Assembly: GCA_023055355.1 (NCBI GenBank)
Contig: JALJCS010000036.1
Span: 1,119,501 to 1,183,500 of the forward strand
Reading direction: 5' to 3'
Length of the DNA: 64,000 bases
DNA from: Agelaius tricolor
Taxonomy: Eukaryota > Chordata > Aves > Passeriformes > Icteridae
Position 1 is the first letter of the stretch. Each line of letters begins with the position of its first letter. The notes beneath the pieces were generated by a model. That model was not told the origin of the DNA and ran no database searches. It saw only the letters and a list, made by a program, of their open reading frames with translations. Shown here one piece after another: positions 1-28,400 of the stretch. The translations under genes were made by a program, and so were the position numbers.

Positions 1-15643
<15,643 letters not shown>

Positions 15644-15860
15644 CGCCGCGGTGAGGGCTCGGCAGCGCTGGCTCTGTCGGCTGCTCACACGGACATTCCC
15701 TGCCAGGTGTTTGATTTATGGCAGCGCTCGCACAGGTGGGGCGGCCGTGCCGGGATTGGCTGCCGGGACAGGTGCCCTGGGACAGGTACACCCAGACAGG
15801 TGCAGTGTAACCCTGTCCCTGCCGGCCGCCAGGGAAAGCCCCCGGCGAGAGGAGAAAGGG
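15644..15860 (-). promoter_or_regulatory. GRHL3: GRHL3 proximal promoter and 5' UTR
   Basis: A CpG-rich stretch directly upstream of the start codon. On the minus strand a CCAAT box (15755-15759) lies about 40 bases upstream of a TATA-like CATAAATCAA (15711-15720), which predicts initiation near 15685 and a short leader. Four CAGGTG E-boxes lie at 15704, 15733, 15769 and 15797. The start site itself is inferred, not seen. Confidence 0.6.
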
Positions 15861-16621
15861 GCGGGATCGGGGATGCATCTCGGGGATAATGAGTTTCAGT
15901 TTGTGGATGGGTTCCATGCCTGCCGTGCCAAGGAGCTGTCATTTCTATGGAGCCGGGGGCTGGTTCGTCCTTCGCTGTTTCTTTATATATAAATACACTC
16001 AAAATACATGAATTTATAAAGGAATGAGTTAGGGAAGGAGAAAGTTTCCTCTCATTTCTCCGTGGTAGTTGTACTGACAGGAAAACCCTTTCCTGCCTCT
16101 CCTCACCCCCTCTCAGCCGCTCACTCCAGAACCACAAGGAGCTTTTTTTTCCCCTCCCTCTTAAAAAATGAACCTTAACCCCCCTAACTTTAGGTACCAA
16201 GTCATTCCCTAAATATCCTGGCTCAGTGCTCTGGGTCTGGCAGGAGCAGGGCTAACCTGTGTGGGATAACCTTTCTCTGTTTGGGGGCTTTGGGAAGGGG
16301 CTGCAGGAATCCCACCCAGGCAACACCTCTGCAGCAACTCCCCTGCACCCGGGGAAAGGTTTGTGCAATAGAACAAAACTCATCAGGGATTCAAGCCCTC
16401 TTGCTGGATGGTTTCTGTCATCCGTGTTGCAATGAGGAGCAGAGGATGGGCTCAGCCGTGACTCACGGTGACTGGGCTTGGAAGGCAGGAGAGGATTTTG
16501 CCAGGCAAGTTGATACAAGCCTTAAAACAAAGGGAAAAAGAAAAGCTTCCACCCCTCGTTCTCACCCCCCCATCCACCGTGTCTCACTCCTGCCTGCCCC
16601 GCTCAGCTCAGCCCTGCACGG

Positions 16622-16680
16622 CTCTGGGGATGGCACCCAGCTCTGGGGATGGCACCCAGCTCTGGGGATGGCACCCAGCT
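16622..16680. repeat. 19-bp tandem triplicate
   Basis: CTCTGGGGATGGCACCCAG three times in a row. Confidence 0.95.
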
Positions 16681-16969
16681 CTGAGTGTGGCTGTCCCTGG
16701 GGACACAGGGCAGGCAGGAGTCGTGTCCACACAGGCTCTGTGAGCACAGAGCTCTTTAATTTGGGTACAACAGCCTCCAACACCTCCCTGGCTGCTGGTT
16801 CAGGATGAGCAGTGGCCGTGCTGGGCTCCTGCCTGCCTGGATCCAAAGGCTGCTCTGGGAATGAAAACCAAGGGGCTGGAGCAGTGCAGGCTCCACTGGG
16901 GATTCTGGAGAGCACCAGGAGCAGGGACAGCAACAGCCAAAGCTGAGAGAACCCGTGGAGAACCCTGGA

Positions 16970-17080
16970 GTGGCTGGGTTGAAAGAACCTCAAAGATGAT
17001 CCAGTGCCAGCCCCCTGCCACAGGCAGGGCTGTGTCCTGTCAGGCCAAGGACAGCACTGATCTGTGCAGTTGTGGCAGCA
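16970..17080 (+). mobile_element. Probable CR1 LINE fragment
   Basis: TGGGTTGAAAGAACCTCAAA followed by CCAGTGCCAGCCCCCTGCCA resembles a diverged CR1 3' region. Confidence 0.55.
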
Positions 17081-20000
17081 GTTGATCAATACTCTGATTT
17101 TATCTCCAATTAATGAAGCCCTGCCGAGTTCATGGTGCCCGCAGTGGCAGCTCTGAGTCCTTGTCCTTTACCCCATCCAGGCAGAGAGGATTTCACTGGC
17201 TCTGGTTATTGCAGAGCTGCAACATCCCCTCGGGGGATTTCTGAGTCTCTTCCAACCTTTACAGACTCCAGCAACAAAAGTGAAGGAGGAGAAAACGCTG
17301 CCAGAGCCAGAGCAGGCAGGGGAAGGACAGGGCTCTGACCTCTGCAGGGAAAAGCCCTGACAAAGAAAAAGGAGACAGAAATGTGTCTGGCAGAGCTGAG
17401 CAGGGCCAGCTTCTGTCCCAGGGGAAGGTGTCCTGGGCCACCTGGATTTGGCTCAGGCTGTCAGGCCCAGCCCTTGCAGGGCAGCAGGGATGGTGCCGTG
17501 GCTCCCCCAGGACAGGGCACAGGAGCAGAACAAACCCTCAGCCCCTGCTGCTCTGCTGGCAAAGGCCCAGTGCCAGCCTGCAGGGAGGCTGGGATGTGTC
17601 CCTGGGCCCTGCTCCTGCCAGACAGGACCACCCCTGTCCTGCCCCTTCCATCCTTTGGGCACCTTTTGTGTCTTTTTTGTGATAATGGGACTTTGGTGGC
17701 GCCTCGGAGGCCTCCAGGCCTGGACGCCCAGACAATCCCTTTGACTATGATTTTGGGATTTCTAATTATTATTTTCTCTCCTTTTTCTTTCTTTTTTTTT
17801 TTTTTTCATTTATACTCCACCCTCCAAGAGTATCTGGTGAGGGGGTGGGATAGAAGAAAGAGACCAAGAGATACATTCTCTGTGAACAAAACCCTCCCAC
17901 TTCCCCTCCACTCCCCTGTTAAATATACCCTGGAACAAAAGCCTTTTATGATGCTCTAAAAATAAAGCATGCAGCAGTCAAGACAAACTGCAAAGTCTAA
18001 AAGAGAGGGCCAAATTTTGCTCACAGCTACACCCTCTCTAAGGCAACAGGGCTGCTCTTGTGTTTGGCTTGTTAAACCCTCTTTCAACATCCAGGGCAGC
18101 CTGGGATGAGCTGTGTTTTGTGAGGGACACAGCAGCAGCTCCAGGGTGGGTTCAGCATCACCAGAGGGTCCCCAGCCCTGCAGGGCCAGCCCTGGGTGTT
18201 TCACTCAGCCAGGGGAGCGTGGCCCTGTGGCCCTGACACCCCAATGCTCCTGTTTCTGCCTCCCATCTGTGGGGTGACCTCACCTGAGCTCTTCCACACT
18301 CCCTGTTCCCAGTCTGGCTTCTCTGCTGTGTAACTTGTAAGGAACTTCAAAGCAAGGACTCTAATCCCTTTAGGATACACAGCTTTTCCCACTGACAGCT
18401 GTCAAACATCCTTCCCAGCTGTCCTGTGATGTGCCAGGAATTGCAGTTGTCTTTGACCAAGGGTTATTAAAACACTTCAGCAATTAATACACAACAAGAG
18501 GAAGCAGCCTGGAGCAGGCTAAAGTGAGATGGGGCTGCTTCAGATGCTTTTCCAGCAAAAAACACACCTTGTGCCATTCACTCCTTTGACATCCAAACCA
18601 CATCATCTCTCCCTGTGTCTTCCAGAGCCTTTTCCCAGAGAAGGGAGAACAAAAAGAGGAACAGAAACTTCCTTGGGCTGCAAGGCTCAGCCTGGCAATG
18701 CTGCCCTCCCCTCTGTTTGCACAGGACAGGCACAGCAGAGCTCCACAAGGAGTAAAGAGGGAAAGGAAAAGGAGGTTTTGGCCTCCTGGAGAAATCAAGA
18801 GGGATGAACCCCTCACTGGCCCTTTCCCACCAGTTTTCCAGCCCCTGTCTGCAGCATTCCTGGGAATCCAGCTGGCTCTGCTGCATCCCAGTACCACTAA
18901 ACAATGTGACCTGATGCTTAAATGTCTTTTTAATAGAGTCAGGCCAGTTTGTTATTATCTGTTGTAGCCCAGGGGGCTTTAGGAAAATTCCTGTTGTCCT
19001 CAGCGAGTTCTACCAGTTCTCACTCAGTAACAAGTTTGGGTTGCAAACAACTGACCCAGCTCAGGGGCTGCAGGGCAGGCAGCTCCAGTTAAACAAACAA
19101 ACATGACCCCAGCCCAGCCACCTTCTCCTGCTGGAAGAAGCTTCACTTTTCTGTCCCTGCTCCCCAGAGCTGACCTGAGAGCTGTCAGCCCAAAGGGTGG
19201 GAGAGCCCAGCCCAGCTCAGTCTGCCAGGGGAGGGAACTGAACTGCCTGGAGATGCCACAAGGATGTTCCCCATTCCAGGCCAGGCTTCCTGTGATGTTC
19301 AGCTCCAAATATGCACAGGGAAGGAAGGAAGGAGCCAGGGAGGGTTTCACACAGAACTGTCCCTTTTAACAGGAATTTCAGCCTGGCTCCAAGGAAACTT
19401 TGTTTTCTAACCCCAGCAGGGAGCACATGCCCAGCTCACAGGGCTTCCCTCCCACCTGCAACTCCCAGCACACATTTCCTCCTGGAAGAGACCCAGAGCT
19501 GGATCCCCCCCAGTGATCCCTGTGCCAGCAGCACCAGGAAGGGCCCAGGGCTGGGCCCACACTTCCTCAGTGCTGCCATTCCTCCCCGAGAGAAACTTCC
19601 CAGCATGAAAACAGTTTTGAAAATGGACCAGATGCAAAACACCAGGGATTGCTCCCCAGCATTTCCCCCAGTGCTGCAGCCTGATCAAAGCTGCCTCCCC
19701 TGAGGAATTATCTGATGTCAGGCAGTGACTCTGCAGCACAGATGAGCTTGGGCTCGGGTACCTCAGTTGACTCCACTCCTCTTTAATCAGCCCTGGCTGA
19801 GCAGAGATATGGAAATGGCCCTGGCAGAGGTGTCCTGGGCTGCTCAGAATAAATTTCCCTTATCAGGAGTGTGGCAGATCCCAGCAGCACAGCTGGGCTG
19901 GGGTTCAGGCTCCTGTGTCTGCTCCTCTTACCCAAAATCTGAGCACAGCACAGAAATGGAATTTCATTCAGCAAATTCCTGAGCAAGAAATGAAAAAAAA

Positions 20001-21409
20001 AAAGGAAATATGAATGGATATCAGTCCTCCCTGGACTGTAATGGATGTGCTCAGGGAGCCTTCAGAGGCATCTCTATGTGACAGCTCAGTTTCTGTCAGT
20101 AATTAGAAAAGCTCAGGCCAGAGATATTTATCTGTGAGCAACATCTGGAACTAATAACATCTCAGCCCTGCCAGCCTCCCTGGTTTCATCTCAAATCTGC
20201 TGATACTTGCTGTTATTAGTTTATTTAGTTGCCTCTTCAAGCAAATGGCTTCCTGTAATCATCCCATCATGTGAAAGTGTTCTCTACACAAAAATCTCTG
20301 TCCTTCAGGATCGTTGCAAAACACTCCAAACCCCAATTTCTACAGGCTCAGGAATGAAGAGACAGAAAGGAAAATAACTCCCTCACACACCCCACAAAGT
20401 GAAGCAATTTTCAAGCCAATCCTCCACCTAGCAAGGACCTGGCTTGTGGTTTCCAGGCAGAACCAGGGCTCAGGACACATTAGTGCTGTGCTGGTCAGTA
20501 CTGGACTCATCAAAGCACTGCAAATTTTAATTATTTCTCACTTCAGCTCTACACCTGTCATTACTCATCTGAATCACTCATGGGATACTGGACCAGGGGA
20601 TGTTTTGGGGTGGCCAGAATGGGCACACAGCAGCACTCACCCTGCTTTTCTCTGCCTCAGCACTTTGCAGAGCTGACTTTCCCACAACAGCTTGAGAAAA
20701 CAGCTGTGGGACCTGATTACTTACAGAGAAGAGGAAGGAGTCGGCTCCACAATCTTGATTTGACTCTGAAATTGTCCCTGGAACTGGGATTCCATGCTTG
20801 GATGCCAGGCCTGGTTTGGAGCAGCCACCCCCTGCTCTTGAAGCGTTCAGATGAGAAGGCAAAGGCAGAGAGGCTGGGCAGGGGCTGGGAACTGAATCTC
20901 CTTCCCAGGGAGAAACCTGGAAAGGCCAAAGGGCCTGGCTGAGTCTGTGCTGGGACCCTCAGGGAGCACAGCCCCAGCTCCTGGACCGTGTGGGACAAGC
21001 TCTCAGCTCTCTGCAGGCCCAGGGGGATTGGATTTCCCTCTTGGGAACATCCCAGTGCTGGTGCTGCTCCTTCCCCCCCAGAGGCTCCAGCTTTGTCCTC
21101 CCCAAAATCCTGCAGGGACAGAATGGGGGTGATGCAGCAAGGCCCAAGCAGAGCCAGCAGGGCTGAAACCTCCTGTAAAAATCAACAGTTAAAATGAACA
21201 GTTCTGGGCAGGAGAATGGGGAAACTTTTGGGTTTTGTCTCCTGGTTCAAGGGAGCTGCTGCAGGGGACAGCAGCAGGAGCCAGTGGCTCTGGCTGCAAA
21301 GATTGATCAGGGAGTGACTTTGGAGCCCCTGCAGCCCCCTCCATCCCCACTGGGCTGCATGCAGCCCTGCAGGAGCTGTGACCCCCAATGCCACCCCTGA
21401 GCCCATCTC

Positions 21410-21875
21410 TGCTGCCACCTGTGCCCCAAAACCTGCAGGGAACCCTGGCTGTGCCCCAAAACCTGCAGGGAACCCTGGGCTGTGCCCTCTGTGCCCCAAA
21501 ACCTGCAGGGAACCCAGGCTGTGCCCCAAAAGCTGCAGGGAGCCCAGGCTGTGCCCTCTGTGCCCCAGCAGCTGCAGGGAACCCTGGGCTGTGCCCTCTG
21601 TGCCCCAAAACCTGCAGGGAGCCCAGGCTGTGCCCTCTGTGCCCCAAAACCTGCAGGGAGCCCAGGCTGTGCCCTCTGTGCCCCAAAACCTGCAGGGAGC
21701 CCAGGCTGTGCCCTCTGTGCCCCAAAACCTGCAGGGAACCCAGGCTGTGCCCTCTGTGCCCCAAAACCTGCAGGGAGCCTGGGCTGTGCCCTCTGTGCCC
21801 CAAAACCTGCAGGGAACCCTGGCTGTGCCCTCTGTGCCCCAAAACCTGCAGGGAACCCAGGCTGTGCCCTCCTGG
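21410..21875. repeat. 39-bp minisatellite, about 12 copies
   Basis: Unit GTGCCCCAAAACCTGCAGGG plus 19 more bases; some copies are 30 bp because GTGCCCTCT is missing. Both lengths are multiples of three and the unit lacks stops, so long open frames exist on both strands; they are not evidence of a gene. Confidence 0.97.
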
Positions 21876-22777
21876 CTCCTGCCAGAGCTGGAACTGCCCC
21901 AGCACCTGTGCCCCAAACCTCCTCCCTCCCAGAGCTCCTCCCCAGGCTCTGGAGGAGGGAAGGAGCCCCAGATACCCCCAGATACCCCCAGACACCCCCA
22001 GGAATCTGCTCCACCCTGTGCTGGTGGGCAAGCTCAGCATCCCCACTGGCACCTGTGTGTCACATTTGATCCCAAATAAAGACCCTCTCAACCCTGCCTC
22101 ACTGCACCTCTCCTGCTGCTTCACCCAACACCTACAGGGAGAATCTTCCCATTTGAGATGAAACCCAAACCCAAATCCTATCAGTGCATCACCTGCCCAG
22201 ATAACAAATCTAACCCAAGCTTGTAGGAACTTACTGGGTTGTTTTTGGCTTGCCCAGCATGTAGGTCAAATGTACAAGCCGGGAGCTTTCCTGCACAGCA
22301 AATCCAGAAGGTAAATTTAGTTTTTTTGGCCTCTGCAGGGCTGGAATTTGCTTCTTGGGGCAGGCTGTTGTTGTGGGATTAAGAGAAAGTTCACTGCAAG
22401 GTACCAGTTATCCCATGGAGTGGAAAAATAACAGGTATTTTGCAACATTTCCAGAGATGCACCAAGAATGTCCTGGGTGGCAGGGAGCACATGGGAGCTG
22501 CTGGCCTCGGGGCCTGGGGATTTTCCTTCCTCTGAGAAAATGTCTCCTGCAAGAAGCACATGCCTCTTACAAAACCAACTGCTGCCTGGGCTTTGTTAAA
22601 TAAATCAATCAATTCTCTTTTACTCTGATCTGAGAACAGCTCCCTCCTGAGCTGACACTGTTGTGTTTTCCCCACAGTTTTATGGCCCTGCAAAAGTCCC
22701 ACTGATGGCCAAATGGGACCACTGGGAATGGAAAACCTGATTTATCTGCACCAGTGATGTTCAGGGAGGATAAAATG

Positions 22778-22930
22778 ATGGAATATCCCAAGCTGGAAGG
22801 GATGAAGGATCAGAGTCCAACCCCTGGCCCTGCAGCAATCCCACCCTGCAGTGCTGTCCAAACACTCCTGGGGCAGTGCCCATTCCCTGGCAGTGCTAAA
22901 ATCCCTAAAATCCAACCTAGAGCTCTCCTG
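22778..22930 (+). mobile_element. CR1-type LINE remnant
   Basis: GGAATATCCCAAGCTGGAAGG, then GAGTCCAACCCCTGGCCCTG; the same pattern as the element at 63895. Confidence 0.6.
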
Positions 22931-24837
22931 GCCCAGCTCCAGCCCTTCCCAAGGTGCTGTCCCTGTGGAGTTTGAGGATCTGCTGCCATGGGCTGTGTGC
23001 CAGGCCCTGCAGTGGGACCAGCAGCCCCAGACTGCCCTCGCTCCGTGTCCCTGAGCCTGGCTCTGCCTGCAGCCCCTCTGAGCCTGCTCTGGGGCCAGGC
23101 CTGTTTGGGCAGTCCCACAGGGAGCCCCAGGACAGGAGCCACCCCCGGGGCTCTCATGGATTCACAGCCCTGACCCTACTGGGATCATTTCATGTGAGTC
23201 TTGGAGAATTTGCCTACCCTGGGTGTCTCCTCACCCACGCAAACCACTGGGGGAGATGTGACTTTTAGCAATGCATTTCCACCCCAGTTTGAAGCTAGAT
23301 CAAACAAATGAGGCTGCAGCAGCACAAACTGTGTCTCTGCTGCAGCAGGAACTGGTGCTCCTGGCCAAAACCCAAGCACAGCTGAGTCCTAAAAAGGCAC
23401 AAAAGGAAGCTCAGATTTCACCTGAACCTGGAGGATTTATGGCTTTGACAGTGAGACCTTTTCCTGTGAGCTCCTACAGCAGCTTTAGGATTAATCACTG
23501 CCAGTGAAAGCTGCTCTGATTTTCAGCATAGAATGAAATCATTTTAGGATAAATTAGAAAAATCTAATCTGAGTCTGAGCCAGGACAGCATAGCCCCCTT
23601 CAGAGCTCAGTGGAGAGGCAAAGTTGGAGACCAGGCCCAGATAAAGGATGCCAGATGGTTGCTGAAAGCCTTGCTGTAAGAATTTCAATGTATTTTATCC
23701 ATTCTTGAATAAAAGGTGAGAGAAATGAGACCTGAGGCTCCCACCTGGCCTTGCCTGTGTCTCCATTGGTGTCCCTGCACCTGAAGGTGCTCAGGAATGG
23801 GACATTCCCTGCCCTAGGTCTGCAGTGCCTTTGCATTCCAGGGATGGGATGGATGGCAAACCTTGCCCAGGAGCAGGGATGGGAACACAGCACGACCTGA
23901 GCAGCTTTCCTTGCTCCCAGCTGCTGAATCCACCCCGTGAGAGGCTCTTTGGGGAGCCCAGCCTGGCCCTTCAGTGGAGACCAGGCCAGACAGGGCAGTG
24001 CAGGGGGTTCTGCAGTGGGGATGGTCCTTCCCTCCCACACAAGGACACAGTGCCCCTGGCAGTGGCAGCTGGGGGTGCCCGGGGCTCTCCCCTTGACCCG
24101 AGGGTGACACTTGGCTGACATTGCTCCAGAGCCCATCCCTGCACTATCTGATCCTATCTGATCCTTGGCCCTGTGATCTCCCAGCCCCAGCGACCCCGGG
24201 CAGCCCCCCTGGCTACCAGGAGCCCAGATGGGATTGTGGCCCCAGGGGAGGCTGTAAAACAGCCCCAGAGTGGCCCGAGAGGCAGATGTACCAATTAGGG
24301 AAAGCCTGGGTGGCAGCTCCGAGCACGGCGCTTTTAATAACTGCAGGGATGTTGAGAGGCAAATAAATTATATGATGAAAGTCTAGCAGGCTGCAGAACC
24401 CAGAGATGTAATAAGCAAGACTGGCACCAAGACTGAAATTTTGCCCCCTGGGCTTGGCATTTTGTCTGATTGCCTTTGCAGATGGGAAGGGATCCGGAGC
24501 TTCCGGTCCTGCTTGGCAGGAAGGGATTTCTCAACAGCAGCCTGGAGAATGCTCCTGGGAAGGCTGGAATGAGGGAGCTCCCCAGCACCCAGGGAGGAAC
24601 AGCCGGGTTTTTCACCAGGAAAGAGGGGACAAGGCTTCCCTCCTGACTTTTGGGTTCAAAGCATGGATTGAAATGATAGAGAAGCGTTAAATGGGTTTAA
24701 TATTGGAGGGAGGCAGCTGGGTAAGGCTGTGTTGTTCCCTTGCTGGTGCACAGGTGAGGGCTCCAGGGCTCTGGGTTGATTGATCTCCATCTCCTCTGAC
24801 CCCATGGGTGCTCCATGCTCTCATGGCTGCTCTTCCC

Positions 24838-25000
24838 AGCACTCTCAGGGCAGGGACACCTCCCACTGTCCCAGGTGCTCCAGCCTGGCCTTGGGCACTG
24901 CCAGGGACCCAGGACAGCTTCTCTGGGCACCCTGTGCCAGGGCCTATCACCCTCACAATTCCTTCCTAAAGGTGACTTAATCCCAAAAATCACCTCAGCT
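24838..25000 (+). mobile_element. CR1 LINE 3'-end remnant
   Basis: CAGGGACACCTCCCACTGTC, CAGCCTGGCCTTGGGCACTG and CCCTGTGCCAGGGCC in CR1 order, ending near an AATTCCTTCCTAAAG block. Confidence 0.85.
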
Positions 25001-25654
25001 TTCACCCAGGGTGGATTCTGCTCATAATCAAATCCCCCCAATGAAATGAGGAGCAGCTCTGCTCCCCTGCCCAGGAGCCAGGCAGGCTGGGCAATGTCCC
25101 TGCCCAGGGAAGGAGCACAGCAGTGTCTGCAGCCCCTCAGAGCTCCCAGCCCAGCCCCACACCCTTCTTGTCCATGGCAATTACAGCTCTTGTTTCCAGG
25201 GCTGGACAAGGAAAGGAGGAAGAGCTGCCCTGGCTTCATTGTGCCAGGGAAATCTCTGCTTGGACAGGTCTCAGCCCACTCCAATTCACTTTTAATTCTC
25301 CTGTAGGAATAACACAGGGAGCCTGTGGCCTTTGCACGGGGATCTGGGAGCAGCACCTGTTTGGGAATAATCAGCCCAGGAAAAGTTTTTCTCGAGTATT
25401 TGCATTTTTGACCTCGTCTGAGCACGATAATGGTGCACTCTGTCAATCTTGCAGGGCTCTGTGAGTGACTCCTGCCTGGCTCTATTATGATTTCTCAAAA
25501 GACCTCCCATAAGGGTTAAATGACCTCACATTAGCTCTAATTTGGGGCTAGCTTTCCTATTCAGAACTTAACAAAGCCACGGGTGTTTACCCAAGTCCCA
25601 TAAAGGGACAGGGACCACACACAACCCTCAGCACTCAGCCTGGACACTGACAAA

Positions 25655-25870
25655 TCCCTGGGACAGAGGGGGATGGAAAAGCTTCACCCAGCCTGAAGGA
25701 ACACCCAGCAGAGACCCCGAGGGAGCTGTGCTGCTGTCCCCAGTGAGAAGGGACAGCGGCCACCCCTGCTGGGACAGAGGGGATGGAAAAGCTTCACCCA
25801 GCCTGAATGAACCCCACAGAGACCCCGAGGGCGCTGTCCCCAGCAGGGAGGGCCAGCGGCCCCCCCTTTG
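25655..25870. repeat. Tandem duplication, unit about 110 bp
   Basis: GGATGGAAAAGCTTCACCCAG and the following bases up to GACAGCGGCC occur twice (from about 25670 and from about 25780), with small differences. Confidence 0.85.
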
Positions 25871-26255
25871 TTCCCCTCCATGCCCCAGCCCGCTGGGTCC
25901 CGGAGCATCCCAGCACTCCCTGCCTCATTCCTGGGCTGTTCTCGCTGTTCTTTTCACCAATGAGCGCGGTGTTGGTAAATCACCAGCACAGCCAAAGGGT
26001 TCAATGTCTCACTGGGAAAGGCTCAGGGAAAGCTGCACCTTGGGAAGAAGCATCTCCAGCCCCATGCCAGCTGCCGGCCGGGACTGGTGCCACACAAAAT
26101 GGAAATAAAACAAACCCCACTCGGTGTTCCCAGCACCGAGACAGAGCCGGGGCTCCGCTCCAGGGAATCGGGGCTGAGCACCTGACAGGGACCCGGGACA
26201 GAGCCGGCACCGAGGATGGAGGTTTCCCCCTTCCCGCTGCAATTAAAGGTCAAAA

Positions 26256-26545
26256 AAACCAAATAAAGAGGGAGCACAAACATGTTATTGGCCGGGTGAG
26301 TAAACATTTCAGCCCTTGTGCAATCGCTAATGACAGCGCCCGGCGTGTGTGAACTTCCTGTCACTGTCCTGCACTTCATCCTCCATTCACCACGGCAATT
26401 AGGCTGCCTTTTATGCAAGGGCTGAAATTCGCCCGGATTGATTTAACGAGGATAATTTCCTCTCTGGGACTGCTGGAAATTAATCATCACTTCTCCAAGC
26501 TCCATCTGGAATTCACTCGTCAGCACCACGCGGGGCTCTGCTGGT
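26256..26545. promoter_or_regulatory. Candidate conserved regulatory island
   Basis: AT-rich sequence with retained CpG and recognisable motifs: a C/EBP-like TTGTGCAAT (26316-26324), AGTAAACATTT (forkhead type), GCTAATGACAG and TTAATCATC (homeodomain types). It differs from the CpG-poor surroundings. Target gene unknown; GRHL3 or IFNLR1 are nearest. Confidence 0.4.
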
Positions 26546-28129
26546 GGCACCTTCCTGCTGCCCCACTGGGGGTGGCTTTGGGCAGGGATTTCCTACACTG
26601 GGAACAGCAAAAATCCCAAATATGCAGCAAAGTCAACGACCTCAGAACAAGAGACAGGGAATAAACCCGATTCTCTCCCTGTTCACAGCAGTTTTCACTG
26701 AAGATGCCGTTTATTTACACTGACCCTAATTTGCAGCAAGTGAGAGTGGCAGAAAGAACTGGTGGAGTGTCTGAAAGAGAAATTAAATATACACCTAAGC
26801 AGTTACATATCCAAGAAGCTGCCCTTGCACATAGAAATGTCAATTTGTGCATGCAGAGTGGGTAAGGAGGCAGCAATTCCCCATTTTTAGAGCTCCCTGC
26901 CCTGTTTGATGTCCAGGTGAAGGATTTGGAGAGCTGAGAGCAGTGAATGTCTCTGAGAAAGGACTGGACTCCCAAAAAAACCATCTCAAACTCAATAAAA
27001 ACCTAAAAACTAAGTCAGAGGAAGGAAAAACAAAAGGAATCATAGCATAGGGAGACACAGCAAGGGATTGGCAGCTAGAAGGGCAGAATGCTCTGGAAAG
27101 AAAACTGTTTTGTTTATTAAAACAATTACTACAGCTTAAAAGGAAGAGCTCGGGAGGAGTGTGAATGAACTGCCCTGCTCAAAACTGAGGTGTGGCTGCT
27201 CCAGAGGTTTTCCCAGCATTTTGGTGTCTTTTGATGTAAACCACAGAAACTAAACTATATGAATTAAAATCAGGGCTCCTTAAAATTCACCAGTTCCAGG
27301 ATTATTCTCGGGAGCTGACCCATCCCTGAACACCCCACAGGGGTACAGTCACAAAGGAACTGACATGAAAGTTGCAGCAAGTCTTTGTTGACTTCTTCCA
27401 CCCCAATGTTGACCCATTTCCAGCCATCAGGAGTTTGCAACCTCTCTTAGATGAAGAGCTCTCTAAATTTTCCATTCTTCTCTATAAAACCAGTTCAAGC
27501 CAACTGCCAAGAACCTTCCCTTTCCCAGTTACCCCCTGCAGAAGCCAGGCAAACCCCCTGGGAGTCTGTGGTTCAAGGAATTGATCCCCATCCCTCTATT
27601 CCTCCTCTCTTGGGAAGAGCCAGGCCTTCCTTCAGAATAATTTTTCTCTGGGCAATAAAAGCTCTGCCTCAGAGAGCTGCAGATTGGAAATGCTCTACCT
27701 AATCAAAGATTGCAGCATCCCTGGGATATTTATCAATTCTTGATTCTATTGATAACTGGGAAAACAGAGTCCCAGCTGAGAGAGCAGCAGAGCCAAGATA
27801 ACAACTCCTGGTTGCAGATTGTGGCTGGGACTGGGGGGGGAAATCCTCAGATCTTCCTTCTGCAAAGCTTCTGCCTCTCTTTGGAGCAAGGACAGCTGGA
27901 AATTAAATGAAAATATCTTCCTCTTAAAAGACCTCCATCCAGTTTTGCAAATAAACACATGAGCAGCCACCCAGTGGGGGAACGAGATCATAACCAGCTG
28001 GGGCTGGGATGCACAAAGGTGTGGAGGAAATGTTTTTGAAGGATGGCAAAAAGGGATGTGTAGGAGACGGAATTACAGACGTTCCTAATATGGGAAAGGA
28101 AAGTCTGAACTTCCTGTGAAAAATGAAAA

Positions 28130-28400
28130 CCACAAACAAATCTGGGAGATTCTCAGAGCCGGGGAGAAAGGAGAGGCGGGGTAAAACTGCCACGGAAAAC
28201 GGAGCTTGAAACGTCTCCCCTTTTGTCTGGAGGGCTTTGGGGAAGAATGGAGCGAGAGGGAGTAACGAGCAGAGGCGCTAATGGCGTGGAGCATCTCCGT
28301 GGAGCTGCAGATTAAAGCCCGCAGCACCTCGGGGCAGAGGGAATCTGTAGATCTCGGAGTCAGTCTGTGGGGCAGGCAGCTGCAGCCTTTGTTCCCGACC
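28130..28400. promoter_or_regulatory. CpG-retaining stretch, possible regulatory element
   Basis: Several CpG sites (GAAACGTCTCC, GTAACGAGCAGAGGCGCTAA, TCTCGGAGTC) with an AT-moderate background. Motif evidence is weak; inference from composition. Confidence 0.25.

Larger units (their letters stand above)
15861..21409. other. Intergenic DNA between GRHL3 and IFNLR1, part 1
   Basis: No coding gene is supported. Contents: a 19-bp triplicate (16622-16680), a CR1-like remnant (16970-17080), a poly-T tract near 17774-17807 and ordinary unique sequence. The reading frames seen here are short, overlap on both strands and show no recognisable protein. Confidence 0.6.
21876..26255. other. Intergenic DNA, part 2
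   Basis: No coding gene is supported. It contains two CR1-type remnants (22778-22930, 24838-25000), a direct duplication at 25655-25870 and an island at 24310-24500 that keeps some CpG and may be regulatory. The rest shows nothing I can name. Confidence 0.6.

Noticed and set aside
21182..22161. Long open frames (over 200 codons) on both strands around 21.2-22.2 kb
   Set aside because: They are produced by the stop-free 39-bp minisatellite; the translated repeat has no known protein similarity and frames are open on both strands.
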